Shown one piece after another: positions 1 through 5,911 of a DNA stretch of 16,975 bases. Made by a program: the position numbers and the translations under genes. Origin of the DNA: Rikenellaceae bacterium. Its GTDB lineage: Bacteria; Bacteroidota; Bacteroidia; Bacteroidales; UBA932. Each line of letters starts with the position of its first letter. Positions within the stretch are counted from its first letter, which is position 1. Location: the NCBI GenBank assembly GCA_003513895.1, contig DOSU01000107.1, positions 1-16,975 of the forward strand, in the 5' to 3' direction. The notes under the pieces are model-generated. The model ran no database searches and was not told the origin of the DNA. It was given only the letters and a program-made list of their open reading frames with translations.

Positions 1-75
1 GCTGATGCCGACTCGCCTGCTTACAGGCGAAAAAATATCAGAGAACCCTTGATTGTAACTAAGAAATACATTTGA
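1..75 (+). CDS. Possible 3' end of an upstream gene (partial, unrecognised)
   Basis: Reading frame 1 is open from the first base to a TGA at 73-75, giving 24 residues that end in KKYI. I do not recognise the protein. An open stretch this short arises easily by chance, and the opposite strand is also open here, so this is only a possibility. If real, its stop codon overlaps the -33 element of the next promoter. Confidence 0.2.
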   Translation, partial: ADADSPAYRRKNIREPLIVTKKYI

Positions 76-100
76 GGGTCTTTTCTTTTTAATAACTTTG
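71..100 (+). promoter_or_regulatory. Bacteroidetes-type promoter for the GNAT-mgsA operon
   Basis: TTTG at 71-74 and TAACTTTG at 93-100 match the Bacteroidetes primary sigma factor consensus (TTTG, then about 18-21 nt, then TAnnTTTG) with an 18-nt spacer. Transcription would start near 106-108, giving a leader of about 15 nt before the ATG at 123. There is no Shine-Dalgarno; the start is preceded by A/T-rich sequence, as is usual in this phylum. Confidence 0.75.
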
Positions 101-122
101 TACATATTTTAAACAGGATAAT

Positions 123-599
123 ATGGCTTTCATCATTAGAGAGGCGAACGAGAAAGATGTACTTCAGATTTTTGAATTTATATGCGAACTGGCAGATTAT
201 GAAAAACTAAGGAGTGATGTAACAGCTACTCCTGAAATTCTTCATGATTCTCTTTTTGTAAAGAAACAGGCAGAGGTTCTCATTGCCGAGCTTGATTCTG
301 TACCTGTTGGATTTGCTCTCTACTTCCACAACTTCTCCACCTTTAAGGGCAGGGCATGTCTTTATCTGGAAGATATATTCATTAAACCTGAGTTCAGGGG
401 TAAAGGATTCGGGAAACAAATTTTTGCCGCACTCGCAAAGATAGCGATAGAAAGAAAGTGTGACCGTTTTGAATGGTCTGTTCTTGACTGGAACGAACCT
501 TCAATAAAATTCTATAAGAGCCTGGGTGCTCTACCAATGAGCGAATGGACAGTTTATCGCCTCACAGGAGATGCACTTATTAAGGTTGCCCGGGATTAA
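123..599 (+). CDS. GNAT N-acetyltransferase, diamine/spermidine acetyltransferase-like
   Basis: This cytoplasmic acetyltransferase transfers acetyl from acetyl-CoA to an amine. The 158-aa protein is a single GNAT domain. The acetyl-CoA pyrophosphate-binding motif RGKGFG is at residues 92-97, directly after the beta-4 strand LYLEDIFIKPEF. The late signature WSVLDWNEPSIKFYKSLGA (118-136) contains Tyr131, at the place of the catalytic tyrosine of the family. The early ELADYEKL (22-29) and the LDWN/EW pattern are typical of the eukaryotic SSAT and thialysine acetyltransferase branch and its bacterial relatives, so polyamines, diamines or lysine analogues are the likely substrates; this is inferred from family resemblance. 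It has its own promoter, and mgsA follows after 15 nt, so the two are probably co-transcribed. Family assignment is firm, exact substrate is not. Confidence 0.9.
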   Translation: MAFIIREANEKDVLQIFEFICELADYEKLRSDVTATPEILHDSLFVKKQAEVLIAELDSVPVGFALYFHNFSTFKGRACLYLEDIFIKPEFRGKGFGKQIFAALAKIAIERKCDRFEWSVLDWNEPSIKFYKSLGALPMSEWTVYRLTGDALIKVARD

Positions 600-614
600 A
601 AATATTTTGAAATT

Positions 615-1082
615 ATGAAAAGAAAAACAATAGCGCTTGTAGCGCATGACAACAGAAAGAAGGACCTCATAGAGTGGGTCGAATTCAATAAAGAGACACT
701 GAAAGGCCACAAACTGATATGTACCGGAACAACCGGCAGGATGGTAGAAGCGGCCTTAATGCAAAATCGAACGAAAGGAGAACCTAAACTTGATATCAGG
801 CTTCTTAAATCCGGACCACTTGGGGGGGACCAGCAACTTGGAGCTCTAATTTGCGAAGGTGAAGTTGATGTATTGTTCTTTTTATGGGACCCTATGCAAC
901 CTCAGCCACACGATGTGGATGTTAAGGCGTTGCTCAGAATTTCAAGTCTCTATAATATTCCTACGGCCACTAACCGTTCTACAGCCGACTATATTATTTC
1001 TTCACCACTGTTTGCCAGTGACTATGAACCAATAACAAAAAGCTTTTCGGAATACATCGGAAGACAGATAAACATTCAATAA
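615..1082 (+). CDS. mgsA: Methylglyoxal synthase
   Basis: MgsA converts dihydroxyacetone phosphate to methylglyoxal and inorganic phosphate, a bypass that frees phosphate when lower glycolysis is slow. The 155-aa protein aligns through its full length with E. coli MgsA (152 aa). Conserved parts are IALVAHD (His11, Asp12), the phosphate-binding TGTTGR (37-42) and SGPLGGDQQ with Asp72 (E. coli Asp71), the WDP at 91-93, and PHDVD with His99 and Asp102 (E. coli His98 and Asp101). All residues known to be catalytic in the family are present. A few extra residues lie at about 48-60, between the TGTTGR helix and the SGP loop. It is probably the second gene of an operon with the GNAT gene. Its last 7 bp overlap the last codons of the convergent gene, and two hairpin-T structures follow within that gene. 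Confidence 0.97.
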   Translation: MKRKTIALVAHDNRKKDLIEWVEFNKETLKGHKLICTGTTGRMVEAALMQNRTKGEPKLDIRLLKSGPLGGDQQLGALICEGEVDVLFFLWDPMQPQPHDVDVKALLRISSLYNIPTATNRSTADYIISSPLFASDYEPITKSFSEYIGRQINIQ

Positions 1083-1873
1083 AGAAAAGGGAACACCCTT
1101 TTTAATTTATTGTCATGCAATACCGGGCCATATTCAGTCCGGTATTTTTTATAGGTCGATGCGGCTCTGGGAACCAGATTAGCAAAGGTCCACCACGCAA
1201 AAATTGCCCCGGGCAACGACCATGTAAGAATTGCAAATCCTGTCCACTCTACAATTTCGCCAAAGTAATTGGCAGATGTAACATATCTGAACATTCCTCC
1301 TTCAGGAAGAAAGTGTTTGTGCCCGATTTTTCCCATTACCTGATTTTTCCGGCGTACCTCTCTTATGAGAAAGTCCGAATGAAGGTTTATGTAAAACCCT
1401 ACAAAAAAGAGAGAGCAACCAATAATAAACTGAGGAGTGCCGAGCCAGCTGATACCTTCGCCATAGTAGCCTTCGGGCGACAGAAAAAATATCCATCCTC
1501 CCTGCATTGCTGCATTGATAAGGTTGAAAGTGAATCCCATTGCTACAATGCTCAGTGGCATTTTGCTTTTGCCTACCAGTACAAAAGGGAAAATAAAGGT
1601 TCTTTGAATGTAATGAATCTGAAACAGAAGAAAAAATATCAAAGGAATAACATTGAATATTCTGCCGGAAATTAACCACAGAGCAGTCATTGCTATGAAG
1701 ACAGGAGCCTCCATCAGAAACCATCCCAACTTGTTTGAGATTGGAACTCCCCATTTTTTGTTGTATAAAATACCATAGCCGGCATCTACAAAATAGAGTG
1801 TAATAAAGACTGCCAAACCGGCAACAGACATAATAATCAAAAGCCAGTTATAGATTCCGGTTAAATTTTCCAT
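1076..1873 (-). CDS. Integral membrane reductase, steroid 5-alpha-reductase family
   Basis: Member of the 3-oxo-5-alpha-steroid 4-dehydrogenase family (Pfam PF02544 type), NADPH-dependent membrane enzymes that reduce conjugated double bonds. The 265-aa protein has about six to seven hydrophobic segments (roughly 8-30, 50-69, 72-98, 106-130, 146-164, 205-232). The C-terminal signature is clear: MFRYVTSANYFGEIVEW (194-210), then NLVPRA (232-237) and a short basic cytosolic tail. Two motifs resemble human SRD5A2: MEAPVF with Glu55 at the place of Glu57, and HYIQRTF (87-93) with Tyr88 at the place of Tyr91, the pair that contacts the substrate keto group. This suggests reduction of an enone, but the substrate is unknown. 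It follows the thioesterase gene by 3 nt on the same strand, implying one transcript. No clear terminator lies downstream. The 3' end overlaps mgsA by 7 bp. Confidence 0.85.
   Translation of the reverse strand: MENLTGIYNWLLIIMSVAGLAVFITLYFVDAGYGILYNKKWGVPISNKLGWFLMEAPVFIAMTALWLISGRIFNVIPLIFFLLFQIHYIQRTFIFPFVLVGKSKMPLSIVAMGFTFNLINAAMQGGWIFFLSPEGYYGEGISWLGTPQFIIGCSLFFVGFYINLHSDFLIREVRRKNQVMGKIGHKHFLPEGGMFRYVTSANYFGEIVEWTGFAILTWSLPGAIFAWWTFANLVPRAASTYKKYRTEYGPVLHDNKLKRVFPFLY
1085..1103 (+). terminator. Candidate intrinsic terminator for mgsA
   Basis: The arms AAAAGGG (1085-1091) and CCCTTTT (1096-1102) form a 7-bp stem with a 4-nt loop AACA, ending in a run of five T (1099-1103). It starts 3 nt after the mgsA stop. 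The stem also encodes the C-terminal end of the gene on the opposite strand. It has only three G-C pairs, so it may work together with the next hairpin. Confidence 0.5.
1119..1150 (+). terminator. Second candidate terminator for mgsA, inside the convergent gene
   Basis: AATACCGG (1119-1126) and CCGGTATT (1139-1146) form an 8-bp stem with a 12-nt loop, continuing into a T run that ends at 1150. The arrangement terminates + strand transcription only. It lies within the coding sequence of the minus-strand reductase-like gene, where the T run corresponds to lysine codons. The stem is stronger than that of the first hairpin. Confidence 0.5.
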
Positions 1874-1876
1874 CTG

Positions 1877-2608
1877 TTATATTTTATTGTAAGTAACCTC
1901 AGTTTGAAAAACAGTTGTTTCCCCTCGCTTTCCTTCTACGAAAACTTTGTTCCTGCTGTCGTTGATGAAAAGGTCAATCTCCTCTCCAATCCTGCTTTCG
2001 GAGTTGAAATTAATCTCAAATTCCTTTACTTTCATTGTTGCTAAAACCTTTTGGTCTATGCAGTCGAATGCCCATTCAAGATACTTTGCATTGTTTGTAT
2101 GAGCGTTGATATCTATGTCCGAAAATTCAACACGGTGTTTTTTTGCATATTTCATATTGCCGGGAGGAACAAGTTTTGCAGCAGGTGTCTCTATTGCATT
2201 TATCCTGTTTATGCTGGGATCATCGGCAGCAAGATATTGATCAATTCTTTGAATTCTTCGGGTTTCATTGTTTAGAATTAGCCATGATGAGGTAACAACT
2301 GCAAGGGATTCACCGGTAACAGAATCCATTTTAAAGTCTCTTATTCCAAACAATTTAACTGTGCCCTTGTGCCAGGTTTCCATAATTACCTCTTCGTTCC
2401 ATTCCGGAATTCTGTTAAAAACAACTTTAACTCTCGAAAGAACCCACATAATTCCCTTTGCCTCCAGGTCCCTGTATCCAAATCCCAGATAATCAGCATG
2501 GCGGTTTGCCATCTCCTGTGCGTTAAGCATAAACGAGTATGGTTTCATGCATGCATGAATATCTGTTTCGTAACTTTTAATCCTAAACTGTTCTCTGAGT
2601 ACTTTCAT
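1877..2608 (-). CDS. Acyl-ACP thioesterase (FatA/FatB family)
   Basis: This enzyme hydrolyses acyl-acyl carrier protein to free fatty acid and ACP, ending chain elongation in the cytoplasm. The 243-aa protein has the double-hotdog layout of the family. The N-terminal hotdog spans about 1-135, including NAQEMANRHADYLGFG (29-44) and the WVLSRVKVVF strand (55-64). The C-terminal hotdog carries SDIDINAHTNNAKYLEW (163-179), whose Asn168 and His170 match the catalytic N-x-H of plant and bacterial thioesterases. The length is typical for Bacteroidetes members. It is the first gene of a two-gene minus-strand operon with the 5-alpha-reductase-like gene. The start at 2608 puts MKVLREQF at the N-terminus. 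I saw no convincing TAnnTTTG box upstream; the nearest candidate, TAAATTTA at 2613-2620, lacks the final G and is too close to the ATG. Confidence 0.92.
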   Translation of the reverse strand: MKVLREQFRIKSYETDIHACMKPYSFMLNAQEMANRHADYLGFGYRDLEAKGIMWVLSRVKVVFNRIPEWNEEVIMETWHKGTVKLFGIRDFKMDSVTGESLAVVTSSWLILNNETRRIQRIDQYLAADDPSINRINAIETPAAKLVPPGNMKYAKKHRVEFSDIDINAHTNNAKYLEWAFDCIDQKVLATMKVKEFEINFNSESRIGEEIDLFINDSRNKVFVEGKRGETTVFQTEVTYNKI

Positions 2609-2628
2609 TTGGTAAATTTAAAGATTAA

Positions 2629-2660
2629 TTGTGAAAAAGAGTGGGATTATATTACCTTTG
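2629..2660 (+). promoter_or_regulatory. Promoter of pyrG
   Basis: TTG at 2629-2631 and TACCTTTG at 2653-2660 match the Bacteroidetes -33 and -7 elements with a 21-nt spacer. The predicted transcript starts near 2667 with a leader of about 23 nt. This also fixes the pyrG start, because candidate ATG codons further upstream would not be transcribed from here. Confidence 0.7.
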
Positions 2661-2689
2661 TATCCCTGAACAACAATCCGTATTATTTT

Positions 2690-4321
2690 ATGAGCACCAA
2701 GTATGTATTTGTTTTGGGAGGGGTTACCTCTTCCTTGGGAAAAGGTATTATTTCGGCTTCTTTAGCTAAGTTATTGCAGGCCAGAGGTTTGTCTGTGACA
2801 ATCCAGAAATTTGACCCCTATATCAATGTAGACCCCGGTACTCTTAATCCTTACGAACATGGAGAGTGCTTTGTAACAGAAGATGGTGCCGAAACCGATC
2901 TGGACCTCGGTCATTATGAACGATTTCTCAATGTCCATACTTCAAAGGCAAATAACGTAACAACAGGCAGAATTTACAGAACCGTTATTGACAAAGAGCG
3001 TGAAGGCGCATACCTTGGCAAGACAGTTCAGGTTATTCCGCATATAACGGACGAAATTAAAAGAAGAATGCTTCTTTTGGGTAAGTCCGGCAAGTATGAT
3101 GTTGTTATTACCGAGCTGGGCGGAACAGTTGGTGATATTGAATCTCTCCCTTTTGTTGAGGCAGTTCGTCAACTTCAGTGGGAATTGCCGGACGAAGATT
3201 GTCTGGTAATACATCTCACTCTTATCCCATATCTAAGCGCAGCAAAGGAGTTAAAAACAAAACCGACTCAACACTCTGTTCGAATGCTTCAGCAAAACGG
3301 AGTTCATCCGGATATAATCGTTTGCCGTACAGAACACCCTTTACCTGCCGAAATAAGAAGAAAAGTAGCTCAGTTTTGTAATGTGCGTCCTAATGCAGTA
3401 ATAGAATCAATAGATGCAAAAAGTATTTACGAGGTTCCTCTTCTGATGGTTAAGGAAAAACTGGACGAAATTGTTCTGAAAAGACTGCAACTTAGCGCAA
3501 TTGATAAAGAACCGGACCTGGAACAATGGAAATCATTTCTTGCCAGGCTATACAATCCAAAACATACAGTTGATATTGCTCTTGTAGGAAAATATGTCGA
3601 ACTGCAGGACTCATACAAATCAATTCTTGAGTCATTCATTCATGCAGGTGCTCAAAACGAATGTAAAGTAAATGTTCACTCTCTTCACAGCGAATATATA
3701 AATGATTCCAATGTTGCCGAAAAGCTCAAAGGAATGGACGGAATCCTTGTTGCACCGGGCTTTGGCGAAAGAGGAATTGAAGGCAAGATTTCGGCAGTAA
3801 AATATGCAAGGGAAAATTTTGTTCCTTTCCTGGGAATTTGTCTTGGACTTCAAATGGCAGTTGTTGAGTTCTCAAGGAATGTTCTTGGCATGGAAGATGC
3901 AATGACTACAGAAATAAAGCCAAATGCAAAGAATCCTGTTATTGACCTTATGGAAGATCAAAAATCAATGACCATTAAGGGAGGAACTATGAGGCTCGGA
4001 GCATATGCCTGTAAGTTAAAAGAGGGAAGTCTCTCTTATTTGGCATATAAAACAGAAGAAGTTTTTGAAAGACACCGTCACCGTTATGAAGTAAACAATA
4101 TGTATTTAGAAGATATGGAGCAGAAGGGATTTGTGGCAACCGGGAGAAATCCGGAAACCGGGCTTGTAGAGATAATGGAACTGCAGGCACATCCATTCTT
4201 CGTTGGAGTCCAATTCCACCCTGAACTTAAGAGCACACCTGAAAAGCCACAGCCGTTGTTTGTTTCCTTTGTAAAAGCAGCAATAAAATACAGGAATGAG
4301 AAAAAAGAAAATGAGGATTAA
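2690..4321 (+). CDS. pyrG: CTP synthase (glutamine-hydrolysing)
   Basis: PyrG makes CTP from UTP, ATP and glutamine, the last step of de novo pyrimidine nucleotide synthesis. The 543-aa protein matches the family length (E. coli 545). The synthetase domain (about 1-270) starts with KYVFVLGGVTSSLGKG (4-19), the P-loop, and contains GGTVGDIESLPF (144-155). The glutaminase domain (about 295-535) has the nucleophile Cys384 in GICLGLQ and the His510/Glu512 pair in VQFHPELKSTP. The frame stays open upstream to 2369, but the family N-terminus is MSTKYVF at 2690, and the promoter lies between the two, so the longer form is rejected. The next gene overlaps its 3' end. Confidence 0.98.
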   Translation: MSTKYVFVLGGVTSSLGKGIISASLAKLLQARGLSVTIQKFDPYINVDPGTLNPYEHGECFVTEDGAETDLDLGHYERFLNVHTSKANNVTTGRIYRTVIDKEREGAYLGKTVQVIPHITDEIKRRMLLLGKSGKYDVVITELGGTVGDIESLPFVEAVRQLQWELPDEDCLVIHLTLIPYLSAAKELKTKPTQHSVRMLQQNGVHPDIIVCRTEHPLPAEIRRKVAQFCNVRPNAVIESIDAKSIYEVPLLMVKEKLDEIVLKRLQLSAIDKEPDLEQWKSFLARLYNPKHTVDIALVGKYVELQDSYKSILESFIHAGAQNECKVNVHSLHSEYINDSNVAEKLKGMDGILVAPGFGERGIEGKISAVKYARENFVPFLGICLGLQMAVVEFSRNVLGMEDAMTTEIKPNAKNPVIDLMEDQKSMTIKGGTMRLGAYACKLKEGSLSYLAYKTEEVFERHRHRYEVNNMYLEDMEQKGFVATGRNPETGLVEIMELQAHPFFVGVQFHPELKSTPEKPQPLFVSFVKAAIKYRNEKKENED

Positions 4322-5099
4322 TTTTTTGATTATTTGCAGCCTGTTTGCCCTGGCCTCTTTTCTTACACCTTCTTATATTCGTGCCGAAAATCTGGAGGTG
4401 CCAAAAAAGGTGAAATATTATAAAGCGAAAGTAGTTGAGGTACTGCCTCATGACGTGAGCGCATATACTCAGGGTCTGTTTTTTTACGAAAATCAGCTTT
4501 ATGAAAGTTCCGGACAATACGGGCAATCATTTTTTAGAATGGTTGACCTTAAAAAAGGTACTACTCTAAGGAGTTTTACTCTGTCCAGGCACTATTTTGG
4601 CGAAGGAGCCACAGTACTTAACGGCAAATTGTACATTCTCACCTGGCTTGAAAAAGTTGTTCTGGTATACGATATTAAAACTTTCAATCAGCTGGGCACT
4701 CTTAACAATCAAAGAGAGGGATGGGGCCTGACCAATAACGGAAAAGAACTCATAATGAGTGACGGATCGGACAAACTCTACATTTTGAATCCTTCCAACT
4801 TTATGGTTTGTTCAACAGTGTCTGTTACCCTAAACGGAAAGCCTGTAAAACAACTGAATGAACTTGAGTATATAAACGGAGAAATTTGGGCGAACGTATA
4901 CATGACAGATCTAATCGTAATAATTGATCCGGCAACAGGAGTTGTAAAAGCTACAGTAGATTGCAAAAATCTTTTGCCGCAATCTCTCAAAACTGCAAAG
5001 ACAGATGTTTTAAACGGGATTGCATATAATCCTGTTAACAAACAGATTTACCTTACCGGTAAATACTGGCCAAAAATGTACAGAATCGTTTTAGAGTGA
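4296..5099 (+). CDS. Glutaminyl-peptide cyclotransferase, beta-propeller type, exported
   Basis: The enzyme turns N-terminal glutamine of proteins into pyroglutamate with release of ammonia. The 267-aa protein belongs to the plant/bacterial type I family (PF05096), a five-bladed propeller. Recognisable blocks are AYTQGLFF (56-63), LYESSGQYGQS with Glu70 at the place of the catalytic Glu of papaya QC, Trp117, EGWGL (141-145), NELEYINGEIWANVY (188-202) and the C-terminal LNGIAYNPVNKQIYLTGKYWPK. A Sec signal peptide covers about 1-30, with likely cleavage after YIRA and no lipobox, placing the enzyme in the periplasm. The ATG at 4296 overlaps pyrG by 26 bp. A second ATG at 4311 overlaps by 11 bp and leaves an intact signal peptide, so either may be used. 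Translation is probably coupled to pyrG. It converges on mnmD with a 9-bp overlap. Confidence 0.92.
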   Translation: MRKKKMRINFLIICSLFALASFLTPSYIRAENLEVPKKVKYYKAKVVEVLPHDVSAYTQGLFFYENQLYESSGQYGQSFFRMVDLKKGTTLRSFTLSRHYFGEGATVLNGKLYILTWLEKVVLVYDIKTFNQLGTLNNQREGWGLTNNGKELIMSDGSDKLYILNPSNFMVCSTVSVTLNGKPVKQLNELEYINGEIWANVYMTDLIVIIDPATGVVKATVDCKNLLPQSLKTAKTDVLNGIAYNPVNKQIYLTGKYWPKMYRIVLE

Positions 5100-5813
5100 T
5101 AATTTTTCTGCTCTAAGGATATGTCTCTTCCCTTTTGGCCCTTTTAATCTTGTAACTGTAAAGCCGGCACTTCTTAATGCTCTTTTTACGATTCCCTTGG
5201 AAGAGTAAGTTACAAGCACTCCGTCTTGTTTTGTTACTTCAAATACCTTGATAAACAGATCTTCGCTCCAAAGTTCTGGCTGAATATCAGGAGCAAATGC
5301 ATCAAAGTAAATAAGATCAAAAGGAGAACCGGATATTGTTGGTAGTGTTTCTTTATTTATAAATTGAAGAAAGTCCATTTCAACTTTTTTTATAGTAAAA
5401 TTCTGCATTAACTTAACATCCTCTCCCCATGGGCTGTTATGAATCTTAACAGATATTTTTTCTGCCGTATCCCTCTCATCGTCAAAAAGAGATGAATGGT
5501 CAAGTTCTTTAGCTTCTTTAATCGTTACCGGATATTTCTCAACTGCTGTGTAATTTATGGATATGTCGGGATTATTTTTCGCTGTCATAGCCGTGAGCAG
5601 GCAATTAAGCCCGGTACCTAGCCCAACTTCGAGAATATTAATAACTCTTTTTTGACCGGTACTTTTCCGGATAATATACTCCAGACCGCAACCTGTATAG
5701 ATATGACGGCTTTCGGAAAAAGCACCGAAAAGAGAGTGGAACGATTCGTCAAAATCATCGAGTTTCAAGGTTCTTGACCCATCTTCGCTGGTTATAATTT
5801 TTCTGTTGATCAT
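5091..5813 (-). CDS. mnmD: tRNA wobble-uridine methyltransferase MnmD (stand-alone MnmC2 domain)
   Basis: MnmD methylates 5-aminomethyl-2-thiouridine at position 34 of tRNAs to mnm5s2U, using S-adenosylmethionine. The 240-aa protein consists only of the methyltransferase part (PF05430); the FAD oxidase half of E. coli MnmC is absent. Motifs in order are ESRHIYTGCGLEYI (34-47), the SAM-binding LEVGLGTGLN (61-70), the acidic residue in TAVEKYP (89-95), FDLIYFDAFAPDIQPELW (165-182), and VTYSSKGIVKRALRSAGF (201-218) followed by GPKGKR (225-230). It stands alone on the minus strand between two plus-strand operons and has its own candidate promoter. Its 3' end overlaps the cyclotransferase gene by 9 bp. 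Confidence 0.93.
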   Translation of the reverse strand: MINRKIITSEDGSRTLKLDDFDESFHSLFGAFSESRHIYTGCGLEYIIRKSTGQKRVINILEVGLGTGLNCLLTAMTAKNNPDISINYTAVEKYPVTIKEAKELDHSSLFDDERDTAEKISVKIHNSPWGEDVKLMQNFTIKKVEMDFLQFINKETLPTISGSPFDLIYFDAFAPDIQPELWSEDLFIKVFEVTKQDGVLVTYSSKGIVKRALRSAGFTVTRLKGPKGKRHILRAEKLSL

Positions 5814-5839
5814 TAAATGGATACACTAATAATAACATA

Positions 5840-5847
5840 CAAATGTA
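5840..5847 (-). promoter_or_regulatory. -7 box for mnmD
   Basis: On the minus strand the bases 5847 to 5840 read TACATTTG, a perfect TAnnTTTG. It lies 26 nt upstream of the mnmD ATG at 5813. I found no good TTG at the expected distance, so the call rests on the -7 box alone. Confidence 0.5.
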
Positions 5848-5867
5848 AATGTTTATATCAATTTTTT

Positions 5868-5875
5868 TATCTTTG
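5868..5875 (+). promoter_or_regulatory. -7 box for the secA operon
   Basis: TATCTTTG at 5868-5875 matches TAnnTTTG exactly and lies 36 nt upstream of the secA ATG. The -33 region has no clear TTTG. It is divergent from the mnmD box, 20 bp away, so the two transcription units share a 98-bp control region. Confidence 0.6.
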
Positions 5876-5911
5876 CCAATTACTCAGTTGAAATTAATAA
5901 AATAAACATAG

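Noticed and set aside
13..30. Perfect 7-bp hairpin TCGCCTG / CAGGCGA with a 4-nt loop
   Set aside because: It is followed by A rather than T on the + strand, and on the minus strand the T run precedes the stem, so it does not look like a terminator in either direction. It may be part of coding sequence of an upstream gene.
1115..1675. A 186-codon open frame on the + strand
   Set aside because: It lies wholly antisense to the membrane reductase gene, and its product is low in hydrophobic order and rich in Cys, Lys and Arg, as expected of a shadow frame.
2613..2620. TAAATTTA as a minus-strand -7 box for the thioesterase gene
   Set aside because: It lacks the final G, has no TTG at the right distance, and lies only 4 nt from the ATG.
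2369..2689. N-terminal extension of pyrG by 107 codons
   Set aside because: It runs antisense over the thioesterase gene, has no resemblance to the family, and lies upstream of the promoter at 2629-2660.
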